64,000 bases of DNA from positions 248,001 to 312,000 of the forward strand of contig NZ_WPZY01000001.1 in NCBI RefSeq assembly GCF_013031405.1, given 5' to 3'. Within the stretch, counting starts at the first letter, position 1. Each line of letters opens with the position of its first letter. This document shows, piece by piece, positions 1-9,098 of the stretch. The DNA comes from Ruegeria sp. HKCCD8929. Its GTDB lineage: Bacteria; Pseudomonadota; Alphaproteobacteria; Rhodobacterales; Rhodobacteraceae. Below the pieces are notes generated by a model. The model was not told the origin of the DNA. It worked only from the letters and a program-made list of their open reading frames with translations, and did no database searches. The position numbers and the translations under genes are program-made.

Positions 1-1
1 G

Positions 2-601
2 ATCGACATGATCAGCAACGACGATTTGCCCCGTAATGCGGGCGAGTTCCGTCTGACCGACCGGCGCATTCTGGATGAACTGCGCCGGGTCGATGATCGC
101 TCGCCTTATGTGCGGGGTTTGATCAGCGGCATGGGCTTCAACCAGATCGGGTTCGAATATGACCGCGACGCACGCACGGCAGGGGAATCCAAATTCCCGT
201 TCAAGGCCATGCTGTCGCTGGCGGTGGACGGGCTGATCAACCACTCGTTGCTGCCCCTGCGACTGGCCTCGATGATCAGCCTGACCGTTGGGCTGGTGAC
301 CTTCCTTCTGATGATGGGATACATCATCGGCAAGGTGGTCTTTGGTCAGGACTGGCCCGCCGGTTTCGCCACCACCACCATCCTGCTGCTGCTCTCGATG
401 ACGCTGAACGCGATGTTCCTGGGCATACTTGGCGAATATATCGGGCGGATCTTTTTGCAGTCCAAGGATCTGAACAGGCCCATGATCGAACATGAACTGA
501 ACCGCCCTAAGGCCGAGCCTGAATTGCCGGACCGCGCCAGTTCCGCGCAGCAGGGAAATGCAACGGTCTCCAAACGTGTCATCAATCAGGCGGCGGAGTA
601 G
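2..601 (+). CDS. Family 2 glycosyltransferase, C-terminal part (gene cut by window edge)
   Basis: The reading frame is open to the left edge, so the N-terminal catalytic half lies outside the window. What remains is the end of a DPM1/GtrB-like GT-A enzyme: a stretch around AGESKFPFKAM followed by LAVDGLINHSLLPLRL, then two hydrophobic segments (about residues 85-110 and 120-145) typical of polyprenyl-phosphate sugar transferases, which anchor in the inner membrane. The polar tail of about 45 residues is not conserved in the family. The gene ends 6 bases before the next glycosyltransferase, so the two are probably co-transcribed. The likely role is transfer of a sugar from a nucleotide donor to a lipid carrier or nascent glycan; the substrate cannot be told from sequence. 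Confidence 0.85.
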   Translation: MDMISNDDLPRNAGEFRLTDRRILDELRRVDDRSPYVRGLISGMGFNQIGFEYDRDARTAGESKFPFKAMLSLAVDGLINHSLLPLRLASMISLTVGLVTFLLMMGYIIGKVVFGQDWPAGFATTTILLLLSMTLNAMFLGILGEYIGRIFLQSKDLNRPMIEHELNRPKAEPELPDRASSAQQGNATVSKRVINQAAE

Positions 602-607
602 CCCGAT

Positions 608-1687
608 TTGAAGGTGCTGCTTGTGCAGGGTGGGTTCGGCGCCGGTGGGGCCGAGAAGGTCGTCGCCATGATCGCCGCCCATCGGGCCGGGCGCGGGGAT
701 GATGTGCACATCGCGGGCATGACAATGCCCGAGGGGGGTTCCTATTTTTCCTATCCAGAAGCAGTGACTCTGCATCCAATGCAGAGCGGCGCGCTGCCCA
801 GACGGCGCGTGCAATGGAACCGGCTCAAGCATATCCGTCAGGTGATCAAAAAAGTGCGCCCCGATGTGGTGGTATCCTTCCTGACAAAGATCAACACACT
901 CACTCTGGCAGCGACCCTCGATAATCGCGTCCCTGTCGTCATCTCCGAACGGAACAACCCCCGGGCCCAGAACGCGCATCCGGTTTGGCGGCAGGCCCAG
1001 CATCTGCTGGCGCGCCGGGCGCGGGCGATCGTCATGCAGACGGACCGGGCGCGTGAGGATTTGCCCGCAGGTCTGCGCGGACGGGCCGAGGTCATCGCAA
1101 ACCCCTGCGCCCCGTTCCCGGGTGTTGAGGAAGGTCTTGGCCGCAATGGCAGTCAGCTTGTGGCAGTTGGACGGCTCGACCGGCAAAAAGGGTTCGATAT
1201 CCTCATCGACGCCATGACGGACATTCGGGACCGGGTGCCCGATGTGCATCTTACCATCTACGGCGTGGGATCAGAGCGCTCGGCCTTGGAAGATCAGCGC
1301 GACCGGCTTGGCTTGACGGATGTCGTCTCCATGCCCGGTCCCAGCAAGCAGCCCGGCGATTGGATGAAGGGTGCGGACATCCTCGTTTTTCCTTCGCGTT
1401 TCGAAGGCTTTCCAAATGTTGTCGCCGAAGCAACCGTAAGCGGCTTGCCGGTTGTATCCGCCGATTGCGCCTACGGTCCGCGCGAGTTGATCCGTCAGGA
1501 AGAGAACGGCCTCTTGGTGCCTTCCGAGGACGCAAAGGCGTTGTCGGCAGCGGTGGTGCGTCTGTCGCAGGACCCCGAGTTGCGGGCCAGAATGCGTGAA
1601 TCCGCCGAGCGCAACCGCCTGTGGCTGGCGCCGAAATATGTTCTGGGGGAATGGGACCGGGTGATTGACGGCACTCAGTTCGGGTGA
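608..1687 (+). CDS. Family 4 glycosyltransferase (GT-B fold)
   Basis: A 359-residue GT-B enzyme. The N-terminal Rossmann half opens with a glycine-rich loop (GGFGAGGAEKV). The C-terminal donor-binding half contains VGRLDRQKGFDIL and the E-x7-E signature region FEGFPNVVAEATVSGLP followed by a glycine/proline loop. It should transfer a hexose from a nucleotide sugar to a growing polysaccharide at the cytoplasmic side of the inner membrane. The start is a TTG codon placed 9 bases after GGAG, which lies at the end of the upstream gene; the alignment of the first residues (MKVLLVQGG) with the family supports it. The gene forms an operon with the preceding family 2 enzyme and converges with the HAD gene, with only 10 bases between the stops. 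Confidence 0.9.
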   Translation: MKVLLVQGGFGAGGAEKVVAMIAAHRAGRGDDVHIAGMTMPEGGSYFSYPEAVTLHPMQSGALPRRRVQWNRLKHIRQVIKKVRPDVVVSFLTKINTLTLAATLDNRVPVVISERNNPRAQNAHPVWRQAQHLLARRARAIVMQTDRAREDLPAGLRGRAEVIANPCAPFPGVEEGLGRNGSQLVAVGRLDRQKGFDILIDAMTDIRDRVPDVHLTIYGVGSERSALEDQRDRLGLTDVVSMPGPSKQPGDWMKGADILVFPSRFEGFPNVVAEATVSGLPVVSADCAYGPRELIRQEENGLLVPSEDAKALSAAVVRLSQDPELRARMRESAERNRLWLAPKYVLGEWDRVIDGTQFG

Positions 1688-1697
1688 CCGCGGCGGC

Positions 1698-2360
1698 CTA
1701 GTCCTGGAGTGTCTCCAGCACCTCATCCAACACATCCAGACTGGTGATCCTTGCATGCGGGGCGTGTGCCTCGTCCGGCGGTGTCGGGTCGTGCACTGCA
1801 CCGGGCCGCAGAATCTGAATGGTCAGCCACCCTCGCGCGTTTGGGGTCACAAAATCCTTCGCCGGGTTATCGGCTATGTAAATCATCCTCGTGTGACCTG
1901 CAGCCGCAGCCTCCATTTCCAGATACGCGCGCGGATGGGGTTTGCCAAATCCGTCCGGCCAGGCGCCCGTCGGGCGGATATGGGCGATATGGTTTTCCAG
2001 CCCGAGCGCGGCGATCTTGTTGCGCTGCATTTGCTCGGGCCCATCGGTGATCAGGCCCATGGGGCGACTGGCGCGTCTGAGATAGTGGGCGGCGTCAGGG
2101 GCGAGAGTGATATCTGGTGTATGGTTTCGGTATTCCGAGACTAGGGTGGCGACGTGGTCAGGAGAGTCCGCAAGATCCAATTCGGCACAGGCGGCATTGA
2201 AGATTCGCCGGCGGTCTCCGGTTTCAAACAGCGCCCGGCAGGCAGCGCCAAATCCGGTCACGCCTGTGGTCTCGGCCACCCAGCCTTCAAGATGGCGGTA
2301 ACCGCTGAAGGCGAAATCACGCTCCAGATACAATGTGTCGTCCAGATCAAAGACCAGCAT
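1698..2360 (-). CDS. HAD-superfamily phosphatase
   Basis: A 220-residue haloacid-dehalogenase hydrolase. The four motifs are visible: motif I DLDDTLY near the N-terminus (catalytic Asp pair), motif II in LITDGP, motif III Lys in GKPHP, and motif IV YIADNPAKDF, where acidic residues hold Mg2+. The cap is of the small helical C1 type. The ATG shares one base with the TGA of the upstream ATP-grasp gene (TGATG), so the two proteins are translationally coupled and probably act in one step. It lies at the end of the leftward glycan operon. A sugar phosphate or the product of the neighbouring ligase are reasonable substrates, but this is inference. Confidence 0.85.
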   Translation of the reverse strand: MLVFDLDDTLYLERDFAFSGYRHLEGWVAETTGVTGFGAACRALFETGDRRRIFNAACAELDLADSPDHVATLVSEYRNHTPDITLAPDAAHYLRRASRPMGLITDGPEQMQRNKIAALGLENHIAHIRPTGAWPDGFGKPHPRAYLEMEAAAAGHTRMIYIADNPAKDFVTPNARGWLTIQILRPGAVHDPTPPDEAHAPHARITSLDVLDEVLETLQD

Positions 2361-3331
2361 CAGCCCTGATACACCGCACAGTCATAGCGCATCATCTTAA
2401 CACCCTCGCGCCAGTTGTCATGGGCCGAGCAGGGGCGGCCGCTGACCTCTTCCAGCAGCCACTGGGCGAAATGCGCGCCGGCGTGATCGGCCAGCGGGTA
2501 GCCGCCCCCGAAACGGGCGTTGATCTCGATCACGCGCGGCCCCAGATCGGGGTCGTCGATCACTTGAAAACAGGCGACACCGCGCAGGTCGGGCAGGGCG
2601 TGGGCAATGCCTTCGGCCACTTCATGCAAGTCGGCCCGGCGACGGGTTTCGCCCTTTTCCACTTCGCCTGCGCGCACCTGCATCCGCAGGTGAGGGATGA
2701 CCGTGCGCAGTTGACCCGAGGCATCCACGAACATGTTGACCGTGTATTCTGGGCCGCGCAGCATATCCTGAAAGATCATCGGCTCGGGAAATTCTGGCGG
2801 GATATCCTCAACGCGGTCAAACACCTCAAGACCCCGGCTGGCGCTGCCGCCGCTGGGTTTGGCAAAAACCGGCCATGAGATCTGGTCGGGATTGGCCAGC
2901 AGCCCGGCTTGATCGAAAGTACGGGGCACCGGAACCCCGGCGGCGGCAAGCACTTCGGACGTGCGTTGTTTGTCCCTCACAACTTCGATCACCGAAGTCG
3001 GAGAGACATGCAGCCGCGCGCCAAGCCGGGTGAAGTCGTCGTCGGCTTGAGCCAGCGGCAGCAGTTCGGGGTCGATGGTCGGCACCACCAGATTGATGCC
3101 ATGCTTGCGCGTCACATCGAGGACGGCTTCGGCGTAGCCGGGATCGTCGCAGCGCGGGACGGGCAGCGCGGCATCAGCCAACGCGCATGCGGCGCTGTTA
3201 TCCGGGTTCAGATCGCAGGCGATCACCTCAAGGCCCATGCTCAGGCGGTTCGCTGCAGCACGAAAGCTTTGCAAGAGGCCAACCCGTCGTCCGGCGGAAC
3301 AAATCAAAAGTTTCAAACGATCACTTGTCAT
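2360..3331 (-). CDS. ATP-grasp ligase, carbamoyl-phosphate-synthase-large-chain-like
   Basis: A 323-residue ATP-grasp enzyme. It has an N-terminal pre-ATP-grasp domain (LLICSAGRRVGLLQSF), a central nucleotide-binding region (VFAKPSGGSASRGLEVF) and the C-terminal metal-binding strand VIEINARFGGGYPLADHAG. Such enzymes join a carboxylate to an amine or thiol through an acyl-phosphate; stand-alone members in polysaccharide loci often make or attach an amino-acid-like substituent. The ATG at 3331 is preceded by GGAAAG at a good distance; the TTG one codon upstream is less likely. The stop overlaps the start of the HAD gene by one base. A gap of 160 bases separates it from the upstream double glycosyltransferase in the same direction. 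Confidence 0.85.
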   Translation of the reverse strand: MTSDRLKLLICSAGRRVGLLQSFRAAANRLSMGLEVIACDLNPDNSAACALADAALPVPRCDDPGYAEAVLDVTRKHGINLVVPTIDPELLPLAQADDDFTRLGARLHVSPTSVIEVVRDKQRTSEVLAAAGVPVPRTFDQAGLLANPDQISWPVFAKPSGGSASRGLEVFDRVEDIPPEFPEPMIFQDMLRGPEYTVNMFVDASGQLRTVIPHLRMQVRAGEVEKGETRRRADLHEVAEGIAHALPDLRGVACFQVIDDPDLGPRVIEINARFGGGYPLADHAGAHFAQWLLEEVSGRPCSAHDNWREGVKMMRYDCAVYQG

Positions 3332-3491
3332 CAAGTCTTTCCGGCAAATCTCGTGTAATATTCAGGAGTTACCTTAGCACATGGCTTTGGCGACTGTGAA
3401 CGACCTGCATGGCACAATTTTCGTTTGGAAAAGCGTGGGCGACACCTGAAGCGGGTCTGACGACGGACAGGTTCATGTTGCTGCTCCCGTT

Positions 3492-5699
3492 TCAAACCAA
3501 GTCCCGCAATCGGGCGATCGAAGACCCTGCGAGGCTCACGACCAGTTCGGCGATCGCGCTGGCCCCGTTGGTTGCCATGCAATCCTCAGCCAGCCTTGCG
3601 CTTGCGGCGGCCATGGCCGTCCGTGCGTCAGGATCAAGCAGCTCGGTCAGGGCCCGGTCAACATCAAAAGGCGCAGTGCTGCGCACGATGAGGCCGGCTT
3701 TGCAGTCGGCGGCGTAGCGGGCGCGCTCGATCTGTTGGTCCATTTGCTCATGTTCATTGGGGACCCAAAGGGTCGGCAAGGCTGCTTCCAGATGCTCGCA
3801 GAACGTGTTGTATCCTGGGGCTGCAACTGCCGCATCAAAAGCGGGCAGGTATTGCGCAAACGGGTACCCGGTCAGGCGGATTACCCCGTCGGGAAGGTTC
3901 AGACGGTCCTGCGCGATCTGCCATTCTGCCACTGCCAGGCCGACGCCCACCCGCCGAGCCAACCTGTTGATGACCCTGTCTGTAACACAGGCCATGTCGA
4001 AATTGTTACCTGACCCCGTGGCGATCAGGATGTTCGTTCCGTCAGGATCCAGCCCCAGCGCGGCGCAGGCATCGGTTCGGTTCGGCATCTCTGCCGTGTC
4101 GAGGATACGGACCGGGGGCACCACTCTGACGTCGGACAAGCAGACGACTGTTGGCCCTTCGTCGCGAGACCAGGCCGGATCGAGCGGTTCGACAACGAGA
4201 TCGAATGCCGTCGCGCGATCAAGCGCCTCAACGTCCCGCCCTTGGCCCCACATGGCGCGACGTATCCAGACGGATGCCATGCCGGGTCGGGAGGAGAGCG
4301 CCGCCAGAAGTCCCTTGAAGGGCACATTGCCATCGAAAACCAGAACTTCGGGTTGGTAGAACGCAAATGCGGCGGCCAACGTTTGAGACAGGCCGACATT
4401 CCAATGCGCGCGTGCCTCGCCATAGGTCGCATGGTACGGCAGATGCTCGGCCACGAACCCGAACTGGCGTACAGTATCGACAGCGCGCGAGTGGCTGATG
4501 AAAACGGGTGTCAGCCGTTCGGGCAGCCGTCGCGCGACCGCGAGTTGCCGGGTGAGATGGCCCATACCAATGCCGTTTGACGAATAGAACAGCACGCGAG
4601 CGGCTGGTTCTGCATGCACAGCAGGCGCAAAACGCTCAACCTCGGGTGGGCCAAGCAGCGCCCTGACCCGCGCAACGAACAACTCGGGCGCAAAGACTTC
4701 ACACAGCACGGTTGCCCCGCTCTGCCCGATTGATGCCATCAGATCCGGGTTCATTTTGAGGTCGATGATGGCCTTCGCCAGTTCCGCATCGGAACCATAG
4801 ATCGCAGCGCCGCCAAACAGTTCCCGATAACTCTCGGGCAGGCATGGAATGACACCTGCCGATAGCGCCATCAGCGCCTCCACCGGCAGCGGGTCATCCT
4901 GTGCCAGATCCGGATTTGCCAGCAGATCCACCTTGGCAAAGAACTCGGCGAGCGTCAGCGCGGTCTCCGGCCAGACCTCAAGCGGAGCGGCCTGTGGCCA
5001 GCGCGGTGTGTCCGCCAAGGAGTCGCCGCGCTCGCGTAGCGCGAGGAAGGGGGTTTTCAGAAACCTGGCTGGCCAATCACTTGTTGGCCGCGCGCACGCG
5101 ATACGTGCACGGCCAATCGTGGGACGGGCGCGTTCGGCGGCATCGGGGCAAACATGTGACAGGTCAGGGATTACAGGCGCCCAGTCCTCGTCCGTCGCCG
5201 GCCAGTCGGGCACGGCATAGGCCATGGCATCCCGGGCGATGATCGACGTCGGGCACCAGATCGCCGGCCCGCCCAGCGCTGCCTCGGCGCGCGCCCTTAA
5301 CCGGTCGAGTGCGGGCCGATCTAACTCAACCAGCTGCGCCGGGCGTTCGATCGTCACGATGCGGTGTCTGGCCCTGATCTCTGGTGCACGCGCTAAAGTA
5401 GCGGCGAATATGCGGGCATCGAAGGCCAGTGCCAAACCACATTCGACCGTCGCACCGGGTGCGACCTGCCGGACGGCTCCGGTGTCGAGAAGCGACTGCG
5501 CGTCCGGATCGATCCGGTAAGGATCAGCGGCGATTGTATCTGCGATCACAGGCACAAACGCCAAGCTGTACCCGGCTTCTGCCAGCGTTGCTGCCGCCGC
5601 CGCATGGCACGGCGCAGCAACATCGCCGACCCGGATGTCGGCAATGATGGCGATGTCGACCCGGACCGGTCGTGATCCGGCTATCAGGTTGCCCGGCAC
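3492..5699 (-). CDS. Two-part glycosyltransferase: GT4-like half fused to MurG/GT28-like half
   Basis: A 735-residue protein with two GT-B-like units. Residues 1 to about 365 end in a family-4-like donor site (PVEALMALSAGVIPCLPES). Residues about 370-735 start anew with VLFYSSNGIGMGHLTRQL, the GxGHxxR loop of MurG/GT28 enzymes, and finish with GYNTFCEHLEAALPTLWVP and a QQIERA segment, the MurG-like UDP-sugar site. The likely role is two successive transfers, or one transfer with a degenerate partner half. The start is GTG, overlapping the end of the upstream lipoprotein gene by 16 bases, and the ribosome-binding site is weak, so translation is probably coupled. No transmembrane segment is evident; membrane association would be peripheral. 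Confidence 0.8.
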   Translation of the reverse strand: MPGNLIAGSRPVRVDIAIIADIRVGDVAAPCHAAAAATLAEAGYSLAFVPVIADTIAADPYRIDPDAQSLLDTGAVRQVAPGATVECGLALAFDARIFAATLARAPEIRARHRIVTIERPAQLVELDRPALDRLRARAEAALGGPAIWCPTSIIARDAMAYAVPDWPATDEDWAPVIPDLSHVCPDAAERARPTIGRARIACARPTSDWPARFLKTPFLALRERGDSLADTPRWPQAAPLEVWPETALTLAEFFAKVDLLANPDLAQDDPLPVEALMALSAGVIPCLPESYRELFGGAAIYGSDAELAKAIIDLKMNPDLMASIGQSGATVLCEVFAPELFVARVRALLGPPEVERFAPAVHAEPAARVLFYSSNGIGMGHLTRQLAVARRLPERLTPVFISHSRAVDTVRQFGFVAEHLPYHATYGEARAHWNVGLSQTLAAAFAFYQPEVLVFDGNVPFKGLLAALSSRPGMASVWIRRAMWGQGRDVEALDRATAFDLVVEPLDPAWSRDEGPTVVCLSDVRVVPPVRILDTAEMPNRTDACAALGLDPDGTNILIATGSGNNFDMACVTDRVINRLARRVGVGLAVAEWQIAQDRLNLPDGVIRLTGYPFAQYLPAFDAAVAAPGYNTFCEHLEAALPTLWVPNEHEQMDQQIERARYAADCKAGLIVRSTAPFDVDRALTELLDPDARTAMAAASARLAEDCMATNGASAIAELVVSLAGSSIARLRDLV

Positions 5700-6148
5700 G
5701 AAAGGCCTGATGGGAAGGTTCCGCGATAGCCCGGCTCAAATGCGATTGTGTCAACCGCCGTTGCACGCGTGCGGGCCGACGGGCGTGTGGTTCTGCTGAT
5801 GACATAGAGGCCGTCGCGTTCGGTGGGGCTAAGCACGCCATCACTGCCGGGCGACAGGATCAGGTAGCTGTTCAGCTTGAATTCCTGCACGGATCCGCCA
5901 GAGGACACGACGCGTGGCCGCAGCACGCGCACTTGGCCGTTCTGGCTGCACTGGACTGAGGCGTTGACCGGACCGGAATAGCGCAGAACCGTGGTACTTC
6001 CCTCGCTCTTTCGTGCGACCACCCTGTAACCCAATGACTTCAGGCGTGAAATTTCGCCGGCGGCGGAAATCGTCGGTAAAGGTTCGATAGCGCAGGCCGC
6101 CAGAAGCAGCAATGAAATGGCCGCGGCAGAGAGGGGTCTTTTCATCAT
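5684..6148 (-). CDS. Small predicted lipoprotein downstream of the caspase-like gene
   Basis: A 154-residue protein. The start at 6148 is chosen because AGGAG lies 8 bases upstream and the protein then begins with a lipoprotein signal (MMKRPLSAAAIS, hydrophobic core, lipobox LLAAC). A longer frame exists upstream but would place 40 poorly hydrophobic residues before the signal. The mature part is basic and beta-rich, contains two further Cys residues (SVQCSQ and GLSCRAT) that could form a disulfide, and matches no family I recognise. It starts 10 bases after the caspase-like gene and overlaps the glycosyltransferase gene by 16 bases. It is probably attached to the outer membrane; the function is unknown. 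Confidence 0.75.
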   Translation of the reverse strand: MMKRPLSAAAISLLLLAACAIEPLPTISAAGEISRLKSLGYRVVARKSEGSTTVLRYSGPVNASVQCSQNGQVRVLRPRVVSSGGSVQEFKLNSYLILSPGSDGVLSPTERDGLYVISRTTRPSARTRATAVDTIAFEPGYRGTFPSGLSCRAT

Positions 6149-6158
6149 GTTGTGGCTC

Positions 6159-9098
6159 CTAATCGGTTGCTGCCAGTACGGTGAGCATCTCCATGGTAAT
6201 CGACCCTTCGGGAAGCGTGACACCCCGTTCGGCAAAGGCTCCGGCAAGGGCACGCTGGGTTCCGGCACCCATCACACCGTCGGCGGGACCGGGATCTTTG
6301 CCCGCCTGCACCAACAGGAGTTGGGCTGCCGCAATGAACTCCGCTTCACTATAGTTCGCGATGGCATCGCCCACCAGCCGGGCAAGGTTTGCATCATCGG
6401 ACAGACTGAGCGCCGTGGCGTAGTGGGTCAGCGCCTTGGGCCGGTCTTTAATGACGCCACGCCCGGATTCGGTCAACTTGGCCAGATCCCAGGCGGCCCA
6501 GGGCACCCCGCCTTCCATGGATTTGCGATACCATTCTGCGGCCGCAGAAAGATCGGGTTCGACACCGTCGCCTGAGGCAAAGGCACGACCGGCGTCACGC
6601 GCGGCCCAAGGGTTGCCATCTGCCGCTGCGGTGTAGAGCGCGCGCGCACGGGCGACGTCTTTTTGCACACCCCGCCCGGTTTCCAGAAGTCTGGCCAGTT
6701 CCCGCTCAGCGCCATAAACGCGCTGTTCCATCGCCCGTTCAAGCAACAGCGCCGCACGGGTCGGGTCATCAAAAAGCGGCGTCTGAGATGCATAAAGCCG
6801 GCCGAGCCGGAAATAGGCCTCGCCATCGCCCTCACGCGCAGCGCGGAGATACAGCCGTGCGGCAGCTTCGACATCGGGGCGGGACCCCTGGCCCTGCTCG
6901 TACATTATCCCCAGCCGCGTCACGCCGTTCGGAACCCCGCGAGAGGCCGCCGTTTCGAACCACAAACGGGCCTTGGCGAAATCCTGAGGGATGCCGTCGC
7001 CATCCTGATACATCCGTGCCAGCCGGGTCTGCGCCGTCAGTTCGCCGGATTTGGCGGCCTGAAGGTACCACTGTTCCGCGGCCTCCGGATCGCGTTCGAC
7101 GCCCAGCCCTTTCTGATAGAACTCAGCCAGATTTGTCATGGCCCAGTCGTTGCGGCGTGCCGCACCCAGCTCATAGAATTCCCGGGCCCTGGCATAATCC
7201 TGCGGCACGCCGACGCCTGCGCGGTGGACCCACGCCAGCGCTGTCAGAGCTGCCGAGTCCCCGGCATCGGCGGCGGCCTCGAACAGCTCATAAGCGCGGG
7301 TGAAATCCTGCGCAACCGCTTGCCCATCGAGATGCATCTGGCCCAGGTAAACCATCGCGTTGACATACCCGGCTTCGACCGCCTTGACCTGCCAGTGGCG
7401 GGCTTCTTCGTAGCGTCCGGCCGCGCGATACGACCGCGCGAGCTGTGCCCAGAACCGCACCACGCCCGGCTGACGCTCAACCGCAAGCTCGCAGGCCACA
7501 ATGGCTGCGTCGAAATTGCGATCCAGAATGAACTGCCGGGTGCCGGCGGTGACGCGTTCGATGTCATAGGGATTGCCGGCAAGCATGTCACAGGCATCGA
7601 CATAGCTTTCGAGCTCGACATTGACCGGCTCGGTCGCCCCGCCTTGGGCCAGAACGAGACCCTCCAGCGCCTCAAGCCCGCCGTTCGACCCAATATGTGG
7701 CTCGAATTGCGGGGTTTCCCCGGCCCGGACATAGTGCACGTTGCCCTGAGCCAGGGCCTTGCCGTCATCGCTGCGCACTTCGCCCAGCCGGGGCGCGCGG
7801 GAGACATGGACCCAATTGCCTGACGCCTGTTCAGGAAGCTGGATTTCGATCGGTCCCACGCCAATCGGAACAGCGTGGCGATCAGCGTCGAGGCGGTCGA
7901 TCACATCGGCCTTGTAGGCAGCCTGTCCGCCGGAGGTGGGTTCAACCCGGTCCGGCAGCGCCGGGTCTTGGGCCAGTACCGAGCCCGGATCGCCGCCCAG
8001 CGTAGTTATGCGCGCAATCGCTTCGTCGGCGAATGCGCCGTCAGGCCGGGTTCTGAGATAGGCCTCGAAAGCATCCAGTCGGTCCGTGTTGCGGATTGCC
8101 CGCCAGAACGTCCTGTCAACGACGCGCTGGGGCGGCAATTCGCCCAATGTGTCGCCCGCAGCCCCAAGGCCTGTTGTCGACAAACGCAAATCCGTGTTGT
8201 CCGGCTTGAAATAGAACGCGTTTTCCAGCGTGCTCGTGGTCCAGGTGATCTGAAGCCCGTCCGTCCGCTCCCGCACGCCTCCGCGTACCCGGCGGAATAG
8301 CTCGGCCAGTTCGACGCCCGGCTGGTCGATATTCTCGGCAATAGCATCAGTGTACGGGCTATGGCGGCCGCTGCCGTCAAAGGCGACCGCACCGGGTGCG
8401 GTGGCAAAGCTGATCATGGTCTCGGCGTCGCCTGCGGTCATTTCGGCCAACCCGCCCGAGGAGGCTTCGGACAACAATGTCAGCCCGCGCTGCACCTCTT
8501 CCCGGGATTGCCCGATCGTAAGCGCGCGCGTGACGATATCTTGGGCGTCGTTATCTTCGATTTCGATGAACGGGTTGTTGCGGCAGGCATCCAGAAGAAC
8601 GATGTTCAGGCGTGCCCCGGACCCATCCATGATGTCCACGAACAGCTGCGCATCCACCGATTGGTTCCGAAGATCATCCACCGAATAGGGCGCCACGGAT
8701 ACCGGCAGCAGATAGTTGCGCCCGCTGAGTTGCACGCCATGCCCGGCGTAAAAGAACAGCGCCTCGCTGCCCTCGCGCAAACGGCTGCGGAACGTGGCCA
8801 GATCGGCGAGCATCGTCTCGCGGTCGACGTCTATGCTTTCAATAACCTCGAACCCGGATTCCCATAGTTTCTCCGCAATAAGTTGAGCGTCGTTTGCCGG
8901 GTTCGGAAGAGGTGTGATGTGGTGATAGGCCGAATTGCCGATCACCAGCGCAACGCGTGGCGCGCTTTGGGTATCAGCATTTTGGGCGGCCAATGGCCCG
9001 GCGGACAGCGCGATGAGGACGGCAACCGAAAACCCTGCCGACCATCGCCCGAAAGATCGTCCAGGCCACGTGACGCAGCTTTCAGTAAAGGTCTCCAC
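6159..9098 (-). CDS. Secreted caspase-like (peptidase C14) protein with Sel1 repeats and C-terminal peptidoglycan-binding-like domain
   Basis: A 979-residue protein with start GTG at 9098, just inside the end of the upstream gene. A signal peptide covers about residues 1-38 (cleavage after GPLAA). A caspase/metacaspase p20 domain spans about 47-290, with catalytic His120 in FFYAGHGVQL and Cys172 in LLDACRNNPF. A linker of about 250 residues follows, then eight or nine Sel1-type TPR repeats (about 575-890), and a final unit around ADGVMGAGTQRAL that resembles a peptidoglycan-binding fold. Family knowledge: C14 peptidases cleave after Arg or Lys, and Sel1 arrays bind partner proteins. Export of a caspase-like enzyme to the periplasm is inferred from the signal. 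It lies between two small exported proteins in an operon that continues into glycan genes. The longer upstream extension of the frame was rejected because it reads through the previous gene. Confidence 0.85.
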   Translation of the reverse strand: METFTESCVTWPGRSFGRWSAGFSVAVLIALSAGPLAAQNADTQSAPRVALVIGNSAYHHITPLPNPANDAQLIAEKLWESGFEVIESIDVDRETMLADLATFRSRLREGSEALFFYAGHGVQLSGRNYLLPVSVAPYSVDDLRNQSVDAQLFVDIMDGSGARLNIVLLDACRNNPFIEIEDNDAQDIVTRALTIGQSREEVQRGLTLLSEASSGGLAEMTAGDAETMISFATAPGAVAFDGSGRHSPYTDAIAENIDQPGVELAELFRRVRGGVRERTDGLQITWTTSTLENAFYFKPDNTDLRLSTTGLGAAGDTLGELPPQRVVDRTFWRAIRNTDRLDAFEAYLRTRPDGAFADEAIARITTLGGDPGSVLAQDPALPDRVEPTSGGQAAYKADVIDRLDADRHAVPIGVGPIEIQLPEQASGNWVHVSRAPRLGEVRSDDGKALAQGNVHYVRAGETPQFEPHIGSNGGLEALEGLVLAQGGATEPVNVELESYVDACDMLAGNPYDIERVTAGTRQFILDRNFDAAIVACELAVERQPGVVRFWAQLARSYRAAGRYEEARHWQVKAVEAGYVNAMVYLGQMHLDGQAVAQDFTRAYELFEAAADAGDSAALTALAWVHRAGVGVPQDYARAREFYELGAARRNDWAMTNLAEFYQKGLGVERDPEAAEQWYLQAAKSGELTAQTRLARMYQDGDGIPQDFAKARLWFETAASRGVPNGVTRLGIMYEQGQGSRPDVEAAARLYLRAAREGDGEAYFRLGRLYASQTPLFDDPTRAALLLERAMEQRVYGAERELARLLETGRGVQKDVARARALYTAAADGNPWAARDAGRAFASGDGVEPDLSAAAEWYRKSMEGGVPWAAWDLAKLTESGRGVIKDRPKALTHYATALSLSDDANLARLVGDAIANYSEAEFIAAAQLLLVQAGKDPGPADGVMGAGTQRALAGAFAERGVTLPEGSITMEMLTVLAATD

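Noticed and set aside
6663-7823. 386-codon open frame antisense to the caspase-like gene
   Set aside because: Lies within Sel1-repeat coding sequence of the real gene; shows no domain and no ribosome-binding site.
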